NCBI GenBank assembly: GCA_947480815.1
Contig: CANKEA010000021.1
Coordinates: forward strand, 1 to 11,087
Length of the DNA stretch: 11,087 bases
Direction: 5' to 3'
DNA from: Caulobacterales bacterium
GTDB taxonomy: Bacteria; Pseudomonadota; Alphaproteobacteria; Caulobacterales; Caulobacteraceae
Part shown: in pieces, positions 1 to 6,020 of the stretch
Numbering within the stretch: the stretch's first letter is position 1
Layout of the letters: each line of letters starts with the position of its first letter
Notes under the pieces: model-generated
Told to the model about the DNA's origin: nothing
Databases searched by the model: none
The model's input: only the letters and a program-made list of their open reading frames with translations
Translations under genes and position numbers: made by a program

Positions 1-260
1 AGCTTTATGTCTGCGGCATAGAACTGGCCAATGCATTTGGCGAATTGACCGACGTCGCCGAACAACGCCGACGCTTCGAGGACGAGATGGCGCTGAAACA
101 GGAAATCTATGGCGAGGCCTATCCGATCGACGAGGCCTTCCTAGAGGCGCTGGGCCGAATGCCGCCTGCCAGTGGTGCGGCCTTGGGATTCGACCGTCTG
201 GTCATGCTGGCGTCGGGCGCGCAGCATATCGAGCAGGTGATCTGGACGCCGGTGGCATGA
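1..260 (+). CDS. epmA: EF-P--(R)-beta-lysine ligase EpmA, C-terminal part (5' truncated by window edge)
   Basis: EpmA (PoxA/GenX/YjeA) is a class II lysyl-tRNA-synthetase paralogue that ligates (R)-beta-lysine to the conserved lysine of elongation factor P in the cytoplasm. The reading frame is open from base 3 and ends at TGA 258-260, giving the last 85 residues of a protein that is normally about 325-350 aa. The visible part holds the ELANAFGELTD segment (residues 7-17 of the fragment) and class II motif 3, GAALGFDRLVMLA (58-70). The Ala before LGFDRL is typical of EpmA, where true LysRS has Gly, and the fragment has no anticodon-binding domain. The TTG at 45 is internal, because conserved EpmA sequence continues upstream of it. 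The stop overlaps the epmB start (ATGA), so the two genes are almost certainly translated as a unit, and their pairing supports both calls. Confidence 0.93.
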   Translation, partial: LYVCGIELANAFGELTDVAEQRRRFEDEMALKQEIYGEAYPIDEAFLEALGRMPPASGAALGFDRLVMLASGAQHIEQVIWTPVA

Positions 261-1282
261 CCCTGCGTGACCTAGCCTCGATCGAACGCGCCGGCTTGAT
301 CGCCGCCGAGCGGTTGCCCGCCCTAGAGGCGGTGACTGCCCGCTATGCTGTGGCCATCACGACAGCCATGCAAGCTCTGGTCGATCCCGCCGATCCAAAC
401 GACCCGATCGCCGCACAGTTTGTTCCGAATGAGCGTGAACTGGCCAGCGATCCGGCCGAGCGCGCCGATCCGATTGGCGATGCCGCCCACAGCCCGGTTG
501 AGGGGGTGGTGCACCGCTACCCTGACCGTGTGCTGCTGACGCTCAACCACGTCTGCGCGGTCTACTGCCGTTTCTGTTTCCGGCGCGAGACGGTGGGCAA
601 TCCAGAGACGGGCGCTCTCTCGCCCGCCGCCTTCGATGCGGCCCTGGCTTATATCGCCGCCCGTCCAACGATTTGGGAAGTTATCCTGACCGGTGGCGAC
701 CCGCTGGTGCTGTCAGCACGCCGGCTGGGCGAGGTCATGCAGCGGTTGGGGGCCATAGCGCACGTCAAGGTGGTGCGCCTGCACACCCGCGTGCCAGCCG
801 CCGACCCCGCCGCAGTAACGGACGCCTTGGTTGCTGCCCTGAAATCCGGCGGTCAGGCGGTCTATGTGGCCCTTCACGCCAATCATCCACGCGAACTCAC
901 CGCCGCCGCCCGCGCCGCCTGCGCCCGCCTGATTGACGCCGGCATTCCGATGGTCAGCCAGACCGTGCTGCTGGCCGGCGTGAATGACGATGCCCAGACG
1001 CTGGGCCAGCTGATGCGCGCCTTCGTCGAAACGCGGATCAAGCCCTACTACCTGCACCATGCCGACCTGGCCCCAGGCACGGCCCACTTCCGCACCTCCA
1101 TCGCCAAGGGGCAGGACCTGATGCGCGCCCTGCGCGGCGATCTCTCCGGCCTAGCCATGCCAACCTATGTGCTCGATATCCCCGGTGGTTACGGCAAGGT
1201 CCCTGTGGGACCGGACTACCTGGCCAAGGTCACGGTTGAAGACCCCTGGGGCGGGGCTCACCCATACCCTCCGACCGATTAG
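257..1282 (+). CDS. epmB: EF-P lysine 2,3-aminomutase EpmB (radical SAM)
   Basis: This enzyme converts (S)-alpha-lysine to (R)-beta-lysine, the group that EpmA then places on EF-P. It is a cytoplasmic radical SAM/PLP enzyme. The radical SAM cluster motif is CAVYCRFC, with C100, C104 and C107. The PLP lysine is K314 in IPGGYGKVP. The two acidic residues that hold the lysine side chain in clostridial lysine 2,3-aminomutase (D293 and D330) correspond to D270 (HHADLAPGTAHFRT) and D307 (VLDIPGG). Their 37-residue spacing, and the 7 residues from the second Asp to the PLP Lys, are the same as in that enzyme. At 341 aa it matches E. coli EpmB (342 aa) and lacks the C-terminal extension of catabolic aminomutases. 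The ATG overlaps the epmA stop by 4 bases. All catalytic residues appear intact. Confidence 0.95.
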   Translation: MTLRDLASIERAGLIAAERLPALEAVTARYAVAITTAMQALVDPADPNDPIAAQFVPNERELASDPAERADPIGDAAHSPVEGVVHRYPDRVLLTLNHVCAVYCRFCFRRETVGNPETGALSPAAFDAALAYIAARPTIWEVILTGGDPLVLSARRLGEVMQRLGAIAHVKVVRLHTRVPAADPAAVTDALVAALKSGGQAVYVALHANHPRELTAAARAACARLIDAGIPMVSQTVLLAGVNDDAQTLGQLMRAFVETRIKPYYLHHADLAPGTAHFRTSIAKGQDLMRALRGDLSGLAMPTYVLDIPGGYGKVPVGPDYLAKVTVEDPWGGAHPYPPTD

Positions 1283-1284
1283 GC

Positions 1285-1313
1285 TTGGGCCGATGCGCTT
1301 CAATCCCTAACAT
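1285..1313 (+). promoter_or_regulatory. Candidate sigma70-like promoter for the permease operon
   Basis: TTGGGC (1285-1290) and TAACAT (1308-1313) are separated by 17 bases in the 75-base gap between epmB and the permease. Matches to consensus are 3/6 and 4/6, so this is weak. It is offered because a change of function and the largest gap on this strand occur here. No clear intrinsic terminator for epmAB was seen in the gap. Confidence 0.25.
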
Positions 1314-1357
1314 AGCAGCAACAGTGGGCGGATTAAGACCAACGAGAGGGGAAGCGG

Positions 1358-2653
1358 ATGGACGACCAGTTCGAGGCGCGAACCATCCGCAAGGTTATGT
1401 GGCGGCTCATACCGCTGCTGCTTGCGGCCTATCTGGTGGCCTACATCAACAGGGTGAACATTGGCTTCGCCCCGACCATGAAGAGCGACCTGGGGCTGTC
1501 GGCCTCAATCTTCGGCCTGGGAGCAGGCCTGTTCTTCATCAGCTATTTCATCTTCGAGATCCCCAGTAATCTGGCGCTTGAGAAGTTCGGCGCACGGCGC
1601 TGGATCGCCCGGATCATGTTAACCTGGGGCTTGCTGTCGATGGGCATGGCCCTGGTCAAGGGCGTGACCAGCTTCATGATCCTGCGCTTTGCCTTGGGCG
1701 CGGCAGAGGCCGGGTTCTTCCCGGGCATAATCCTGTACCTGACCTACTGGTTCCCGGCCCGCTATCGTGCACGGATGATCGGCTGGTTCATGGTGGCCAT
1801 CCCCCTATCGCTGGCCTTGACTGGGCCGGTTTCGAACCTGGTCATGCAGGCGCTGGCCGGGGTGTTCGGGCTGAAGGACTGGCAGTGGCTGTTCATCGCC
1901 GAAGCCATCCCAACCGTGCTTTTGTCGCTCGTGGTGCTGATCCTGCTTCCCGATAAGCCCAAGGACGCCAAGTGGCTGACGCCCGAGGAGCGCGACTGGC
2001 TGCAAGGGACCATCGATTCCGAACAGCGCCAGATCGAATCTAACCACTCCGCCATGAAGCTGCTGACCGCGCTTACCGACGGGCGCACCCTGGCCTTGGC
2101 CTTCATCTATTTCGCCAACACGACCTGCAGCTATGGCGTGGGATTCTTCCTGCCGCAGATCATAAAGGGCCTGGGCAGCAGCAACAGCGCTGCAAACTAC
2201 CTGTCGTCACTGCCGTTCACGGCCGGCGCTGTCGGGATCATCCTATTCGGCGAGATTTCCGACCGGTTCAAGACCAAGCGACGGCAGATCCTGGCCGTGG
2301 CCCTGGCTATCACCGCCGTCGGTCTGGCGGGCGCTGGTGCCCTCGGCGCAGCCTATACGTCGATCCTGCTCATCGGGGTAGCGGTTCTGGGCACCTATGG
2401 TGGCAAGGCACCGTTCTGGCCCCTGCCCTCAATGTTCCTGACCGGCAGCGCAGCCGCTGGCGGCATCGCCCTGATTAACGCCATCGGCAATCTGGGTGGC
2501 TTTGTCGGACCCTATGCCGTGGGCTGGGTTAAGGACGCGACCGGCAGCTATACTGGCGGCCTTTACTTGATGGCAGGACTGGCCTTGTGTGGCGCGCTGG
2601 TGACGCTTTTGCTGCGGACGCCCAGCCATATAGAGCCGGCGAAGGCCGACTAA
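1358..2653 (+). CDS. MFS permease, anion:cation symporter (ACS) family
   Basis: This is an inner-membrane, probably proton-coupled importer of an organic or sugar acid; ACS members carry tartrate, phthalate, galactonate, glucarate and similar anions. At 431 aa it has the usual ACS length and a 12-helix pattern. TM1 runs at about 17-38 and ends in AYINRVNIGFA (28-38). TM2 contains FFISYFIFEIPSNL (59-72). The loop 2-3 motif FGARRWIARIM is at 77-87. TM4 contains ALGAAEAGFFPG (112-123) with the conserved E117. A hydrophilic central loop lies at about 198-240, and GEISDRFKTKRRQ (298-310) is the second-half loop motif. Asn31 stands where well-studied ACS proteins have Asp. A purine-rich Shine-Dalgarno (1344-1352) precedes the ATG. 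The next gene begins 15 bases after the stop, so the permease is probably co-transcribed with the sugar-acid lyase downstream. The exact substrate cannot be read from sequence. Confidence 0.92.
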   Translation: MDDQFEARTIRKVMWRLIPLLLAAYLVAYINRVNIGFAPTMKSDLGLSASIFGLGAGLFFISYFIFEIPSNLALEKFGARRWIARIMLTWGLLSMGMALVKGVTSFMILRFALGAAEAGFFPGIILYLTYWFPARYRARMIGWFMVAIPLSLALTGPVSNLVMQALAGVFGLKDWQWLFIAEAIPTVLLSLVVLILLPDKPKDAKWLTPEERDWLQGTIDSEQRQIESNHSAMKLLTALTDGRTLALAFIYFANTTCSYGVGFFLPQIIKGLGSSNSAANYLSSLPFTAGAVGIILFGEISDRFKTKRRQILAVALAITAVGLAGAGALGAAYTSILLIGVAVLGTYGGKAPFWPLPSMFLTGSAAAGGIALINAIGNLGGFVGPYAVGWVKDATGSYTGGLYLMAGLALCGALVTLLLRTPSHIEPAKAD

Positions 2654-2654
2654 A

Positions 2655-2660
2655 CGGAGA
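2655..2660 (+). promoter_or_regulatory. Shine-Dalgarno that fixes a TTG start
   Basis: CGGAGA lies 8 bases before TTG 2669, directly after the permease stop. No ATG or GTG in this frame lies near the homologous N-terminus (the first ATG is 29 codons in, past the conserved first strand). The ribosome site therefore supports TTG as the real start. Confidence 0.6.
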
Positions 2661-2668
2661 CCCCTGTT

Positions 2669-3619
2669 TTGCCCACGATTGATCAGCACACCTCTGGCGT
2701 CTTCGCCATCGCTCCAACAGCGTTTCACGACGACGGCCGCGTCGATGAGACGTCGATGGATCGTTTGACTGATTTCTATTTCGAGGCCGGCTGCACCGGC
2801 ATCACCGTGCTGGGGATCATGGGCGAGGCACCCAAACTCGATGCCCAAGAAGCCATGGGCGTGACCACACGCATGATCAAGCGCGCGGGCAACCATCCAA
2901 TTATCGTTGGGGTGTCCGCCCCCGGATTCGCCGCCATGCGCAGTCTGACCCACGCGGTGATGGACGCCGGGGCCGCAGGTGTGATGATCGCCCCGCCACC
3001 GGCGCTGCGTACTGACGACCAGATTACCGGCTATTTCCGTCAGGCCGTCGAGGCCATCGGTGACGATGTGCCCTGGGTGTTGCAGGACTATCCTCTGACC
3101 CTAACCGTGGTGATGACGCCGGGCGTGATCCGCAAGATCGTCACCGACAATCCGTCCTGCGCCATGCTCAAGCACGAGGACTGGCCAGGGCTGGAAAAAA
3201 TCAGCAGCCTGCGGAACTTCCAGGCCGACGGCTCGATGCGGCCAATCTCGATCCTGACCGGGAACGGCGGACTGTTTCTGGATTTCGAAATGGAGCGCGG
3301 CGCAGACGGGGCTATGACCGGCTATGCCTTCCCCGACATGCTGGGCGATGTGGTGCGGTTGCAAAAGGCGGGTGAGCGCGACGCGGCGCATGACCTCTAC
3401 GACGCACACCTACCGCTAGTGCGCTATGAACAGCAGGCCGTTATCGGTCTGGCGGTGCGCAAATATGTCTTGAAGCGGCGCGGCGTCTTGAGCTCGGACG
3501 CCCAGCGCAAGCCGGGCTCATCCATCAGCGCCACGGCCAAGGCCGAGGTGGACTATCTGCTCAAGCGCCTGGCGCGGTTCGACACACGCGCCGACCTCGA
3601 CGCCAAGCCGGCGGCCTGA
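2669..3619 (+). CDS. DHDPS/N-acetylneuraminate lyase superfamily enzyme, 2-keto-3-deoxy sugar-acid dehydratase/aldolase-like
   Basis: This is a class I (Schiff-base) TIM-barrel enzyme of 316 aa. The imine lysine is K168 in AMLKHED. It is not lysine-biosynthetic DapA. The GTTGE pyruvate loop reads GIMGE (49-53), the catalytic Tyr of YNVP is Gln139 in LQDYP, and the Arg of PGRT is replaced by Thr144. The QD-x-P element, the GADGAMTGYAFPD segment (211-223) and the C-terminal part with RGVLSS (271-276) resemble, from memory, L-2-keto-3-deoxyarabonate dehydratase (AraD of Azospirillum), which makes 2-oxoglutarate semialdehyde. An aldolase acting on a 2-keto-3-deoxy acid is the alternative. The IlvD/Edd sugar-acid dehydratase at the other end of the cluster would make such a substrate, and the permease upstream would import the parent acid. 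The start is TTG, chosen for its Shine-Dalgarno and because the conserved first strand (GVFAIAPTAF) follows within 10 codons. Superfamily membership is near certain; the reaction is inference. Confidence 0.87.
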   Translation: MPTIDQHTSGVFAIAPTAFHDDGRVDETSMDRLTDFYFEAGCTGITVLGIMGEAPKLDAQEAMGVTTRMIKRAGNHPIIVGVSAPGFAAMRSLTHAVMDAGAAGVMIAPPPALRTDDQITGYFRQAVEAIGDDVPWVLQDYPLTLTVVMTPGVIRKIVTDNPSCAMLKHEDWPGLEKISSLRNFQADGSMRPISILTGNGGLFLDFEMERGADGAMTGYAFPDMLGDVVRLQKAGERDAAHDLYDAHLPLVRYEQQAVIGLAVRKYVLKRRGVLSSDAQRKPGSSISATAKAEVDYLLKRLARFDTRADLDAKPAA

Positions 3620-3621
3620 AC

Positions 3622-4257
3622 CTGAAGGTCACGCTAGTTCAATTCGATAACAGACCGCAGGATACGCTGGGTCTGATGGGGCATCTGCTGGCGCGTAACG
3701 CGGCCTATGCTCAAGCGCAAGGCGTCGAGCATCACTTCTTCAACGAGGCGATGGTTGACCTGCCGGTCTATTGGCAGAAAGTCTACCTTTGCCGACAGGT
3801 CCTCGCCGCTGGCTATGACATCGCCATCTGGGCCGACACCGACGCGGTGTTCCACGATTTCGGGCGAGGGGTCGAGAGCCTATTCCAAGGCGATGAGGTG
3901 ATGGTCGGCGCGCCCGACAATCCCTACTGGGACGCCCCCTTCAACGCCGGTGTATTCGCTGTGCGCGGCGCGGGTGGCATCGCTCTGATGGACCGCTGGC
4001 TGGGGCTGTTTCCCGCCACGGCCTGGACCCGCACCGAGACCGCCTGGGCCTGCACGAGCGAATGGGGCGGCATCGATTTCGAACAGGGTGCCTTCAACGC
4101 CCACCTATTTGACGAGGCGGTGGTGTCAGGCGCGCTCAGCCTCGTCGACTGGCGGGTGCTACAAAGCCCGTTCCCGGTTCCTGGAGCCTTGACCCTGCAC
4201 TTCGCCGGCGAGTTCAAGCGCAACCTGCCGGCCTATCTGCAATCGATCCTCGGCTAG
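3622..4257 (+). CDS. Small GT-A-like glycosyltransferase (nucleotide-diphospho-sugar transferase fold), probable CTG start
   Basis: The protein is about 211 aa and has the hallmarks of a GT-A-fold transferase resembling the GT34 (GMA12/MNN10) or related groups. The first strand is KVTLVQFDNR (2-11). A metal/nucleotide DxD motif sits in IAIWADTDAVF, with D72 and D74. APFNAGVFAVRG (105-116) and FEQGAFNAHL (153-162) match the NAG and EQ-x-A-x-N signatures of this fold, and LHFAGEFKR (192-200) forms the usual C-terminal HFAG segment. The conserved first strand lies upstream of the first ATG (3676), and no ATG, GTG or TTG precedes it in frame. Start candidates are CTG 3622 (7 bases after GGCGG at 3610-3614) and CTG 3616, which overlaps the preceding stop. 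Translation may depend on coupling to the upstream gene. No signal peptide or membrane helix is seen. Donor and acceptor are unknown, and the gene is an odd partner for a catabolic cluster. A decaying gene that lost its ATG cannot be ruled out. Confidence 0.65.
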   Translation: MKVTLVQFDNRPQDTLGLMGHLLARNAAYAQAQGVEHHFFNEAMVDLPVYWQKVYLCRQVLAAGYDIAIWADTDAVFHDFGRGVESLFQGDEVMVGAPDNPYWDAPFNAGVFAVRGAGGIALMDRWLGLFPATAWTRTETAWACTSEWGGIDFEQGAFNAHLFDEAVVSGALSLVDWRVLQSPFPVPGALTLHFAGEFKRNLPAYLQSILG

Positions 4258-4278
4258 GGTCCGGACTAGAACCCTAGC
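4253..4278. terminator. CTAG-rich hairpin at a convergent gene junction, possible bidirectional terminator
   Basis: A perfect 8-base inverted repeat, GCTAGGGT (4253-4260) and ACCCTAGC (4271-4278), has a 10-base loop. The left arm contains the TAG stop of the + strand transferase gene. The loop contains the stop of the - strand hydrolase gene, whose last codons form the right arm. There is no T-tract on either strand, so classical intrinsic termination is uncertain. The location between converging genes is what supports the call. Confidence 0.4.
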
Positions 4279-5924
4279 GCCATCCCTTCCGAGCGCGGAT
4301 CGCTACCGCCAGCCATGACGCCGCTGGACGGATCGCGGATGATCAGTTGCGACGCCCCACCGGCGCCCCACGGCCCCATGGGTTTGAGCCGATGACCGCG
4401 CGCCTCCAGTCCGGCCAGCACCTCGTCCGGGAACCGCGTTTCGACCTGCAGCTCGAACGGGTTGGGAAGATTGGCCGGATCCGTGCCTGGCCAAATCGAC
4501 CAGCGCGGCGTGTCTATCGCGCTCTGCACATCCAGATCGCCGTCGATCAGAGCGCTGAGAGTCTGCAAATTCCACTGCGGCTGGCCATCGCCGCCCGGCG
4601 TTCCGCCGACCCCGATCGCCGTGCCCGAGGCGTCAGCCAAGGAATACAGGTTCAGGGTGCTAATGGTCTTCTTGCCGGGGGCAAAGATGTTGGGGTGTCC
4701 ATCCGCCAGGTTGAAGCCACGCCCGACGCGATTGTTCATCACAATCCCCGTGTCGCCCGCGATGATGCCGCTGCCGAACGCCGAGGACACCGACTGGATC
4801 AGGGAGACCATCATGCCGGCGCCGTCGATGACGCAGATGTAGGTGGTGTCTCCGTCCTGCATTTCGCCGCCACGAACCTCCTCGGCCGCGCGGGGCCCGA
4901 CTTCGGCGTAGCGTTTAGCGGCCCAGGATTTGGACAGAAGCACGTCCATCGGCGTCTCGCCGAACCCCGGCTCAACGGCCCAGCGCATGCGGTCGGCGTA
5001 GGCCAGTTTCGACGCCTCAGCCAGGATGTGCACCGCTTCGGCGTCGAGACGGCCGAGCAAGGCGCTATCGGCCTGTTCGGCAATATTCATGGACTCCAGA
5101 TGGATCAGCCCCTGCGACGGCGGGGCCGTCTGATAAACCGTGTAGCCACGGTAGGTGGTAGATATCGGGTCAGCCCAAACCGTTTCATGCTGCGCCAGGT
5201 CGTCGGCGCTCAGGGCACCGCCCAGCGCCTGCACGGCATCGGCCATCGCCCGGGCCGTCTCACCCTTGTAGAAATCGGCGAGGCCTTCGCTGGCGAGGCG
5301 TCGAAGGGTTCTGGCCAGGCCCGGCTGGCGCAGGATATCGCCCACCTGCATCGGCTTACCCCCCGACAGAAGGATGCCGGCGGTAGAAGGCGTTCGCGCC
5401 AGCATGGCTTGGTGCAGCACGGTGGCGGCCTGGCACATCGGATTGAGCGCCACACCCTCCTCCGCATGGCGGATCGCATCGGTGGCCAGGCTGGCAAAAG
5501 ATCGGCTGCCGAAGCGCTGCAAAAGCTGGTCATAGCCGTCGATCATCCCGGGGACGCCGATCGACAGCGGCCCGGTAGTGGGCATCTTGGGACCGGTCGC
5601 GGTTTGTGGCCCGGCGGCGCGCATCTGTTCCACGGTGGCCGCGCGCGGGGCTACGCCGGCCCCTAGCACGGTAATGGGGGCCTCGCCCGGCGCATGGATG
5701 ATGGCGAAGATGTCTCCGCCCAGGCCGCACATTTCGGGCATGACGACAGTGGCGGTAAGGCCCGCGGCGATGGCGGCGTCGATGGCGTTACCGCCGTCCT
5801 GCAACACATTCAGCCCAGCGGCGACCGTCAGGGGATGGGCCGCGGCAATCATTCCATTGCGGGCCATGACGGTTCCCGCCCCGGAACGGATATGGCCTTT
5901 GATTGCCTTTGGAAATCCTAGCAT
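4266..5924 (-). CDS. Gamma-glutamyltransferase-family Ntn-hydrolase, specificity probably not gamma-glutamyl
   Basis: This is a 552-aa self-processing N-terminal-nucleophile hydrolase precursor. The nucleophile is T360 in GDTTYICVID (358-366), where cleavage would give subunits of about 40 and 20 kDa. The oxyanion glycines are in GGTPGGDG (G444, G445), and the small-subunit Ser pair region is KKTISTLN (418-425). The N-terminal half carries the family signatures AAAHPLTVAAG (27-37) and GGNAIDAAIAAG (44-55). Residues that bind the gamma-glutamyl alpha-carboxyl and alpha-amino groups in E. coli GGT seem absent. The R114 position (REMAP) is A89, N411 is S380, Q430 is R399 and D433 is R402. There is no signal peptide, so it is likely cytoplasmic, unlike classical periplasmic GGT. 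It may hydrolyse another amide, like oxamate amidohydrolase HpxW or the cephalosporin acylases of this family. The ATG has a good Shine-Dalgarno (AAGGTG, complement of 5930-5935). The gene is monocistronic and divergent from the dehydrogenase gene. Confidence 0.88.
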   Translation of the reverse strand: MLGFPKAIKGHIRSGAGTVMARNGMIAAAHPLTVAAGLNVLQDGGNAIDAAIAAGLTATVVMPEMCGLGGDIFAIIHAPGEAPITVLGAGVAPRAATVEQMRAAGPQTATGPKMPTTGPLSIGVPGMIDGYDQLLQRFGSRSFASLATDAIRHAEEGVALNPMCQAATVLHQAMLARTPSTAGILLSGGKPMQVGDILRQPGLARTLRRLASEGLADFYKGETARAMADAVQALGGALSADDLAQHETVWADPISTTYRGYTVYQTAPPSQGLIHLESMNIAEQADSALLGRLDAEAVHILAEASKLAYADRMRWAVEPGFGETPMDVLLSKSWAAKRYAEVGPRAAEEVRGGEMQDGDTTYICVIDGAGMMVSLIQSVSSAFGSGIIAGDTGIVMNNRVGRGFNLADGHPNIFAPGKKTISTLNLYSLADASGTAIGVGGTPGGDGQPQWNLQTLSALIDGDLDVQSAIDTPRWSIWPGTDPANLPNPFELQVETRFPDEVLAGLEARGHRLKPMGPWGAGGASQLIIRDPSSGVMAGGSDPRSEGMALGF

Positions 5925-6020
5925 CTGCGCACCTTACTGGCCCCACTGAATTCGGGGTTTCGATTTCACGCCAACTTAGACATACAGGGTCGAAAGCGCC
6001 ATGCGGCGGGGGATAGAACC
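5925..6020. promoter_or_regulatory. Divergent intergenic promoter region
   Basis: These 96 bases separate the - strand GGT-family gene from the + strand hydroxyacid dehydrogenase gene and must carry the leader of both. A short inverted repeat, TTTCGA (5958-5963) and TCGAAA (5990-5995), and a small CCCC/GGGG hairpin (5941-5944 with 5954-5957, around GAATTC) are possible operator elements but could be chance. No convincing -35/-10 pair was found. A GGGGGA Shine-Dalgarno precedes the dehydrogenase ATG. No regulator gene is adjacent. Confidence 0.5.

Noticed and set aside
45..47. TTG 45 as the start of a 71-residue protein
   Set aside because: Conserved EpmA sequence (CGIELANAFGE) continues in frame upstream to the window edge, so this codon is internal.
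3676..3678. ATG 3676 as the start of the glycosyltransferase
   Set aside because: It would remove the first beta strand and nucleotide-binding region, and no Shine-Dalgarno precedes it. It is kept only as a fallback.
4347..5666. Open frame of 439 codons on the + strand opposite the GGT-family gene
   Set aside because: It is antisense to a gene with clear catalytic motifs. Its product is rich in Arg, Gly and His with no recognisable fold, as expected from the complement of a GC-rich coding frame.
4266..5924. Classical periplasmic gamma-glutamyltransferase (Ggt)
   Set aside because: No signal peptide is present, and the Arg and Asp that bind the glutamyl group are replaced.
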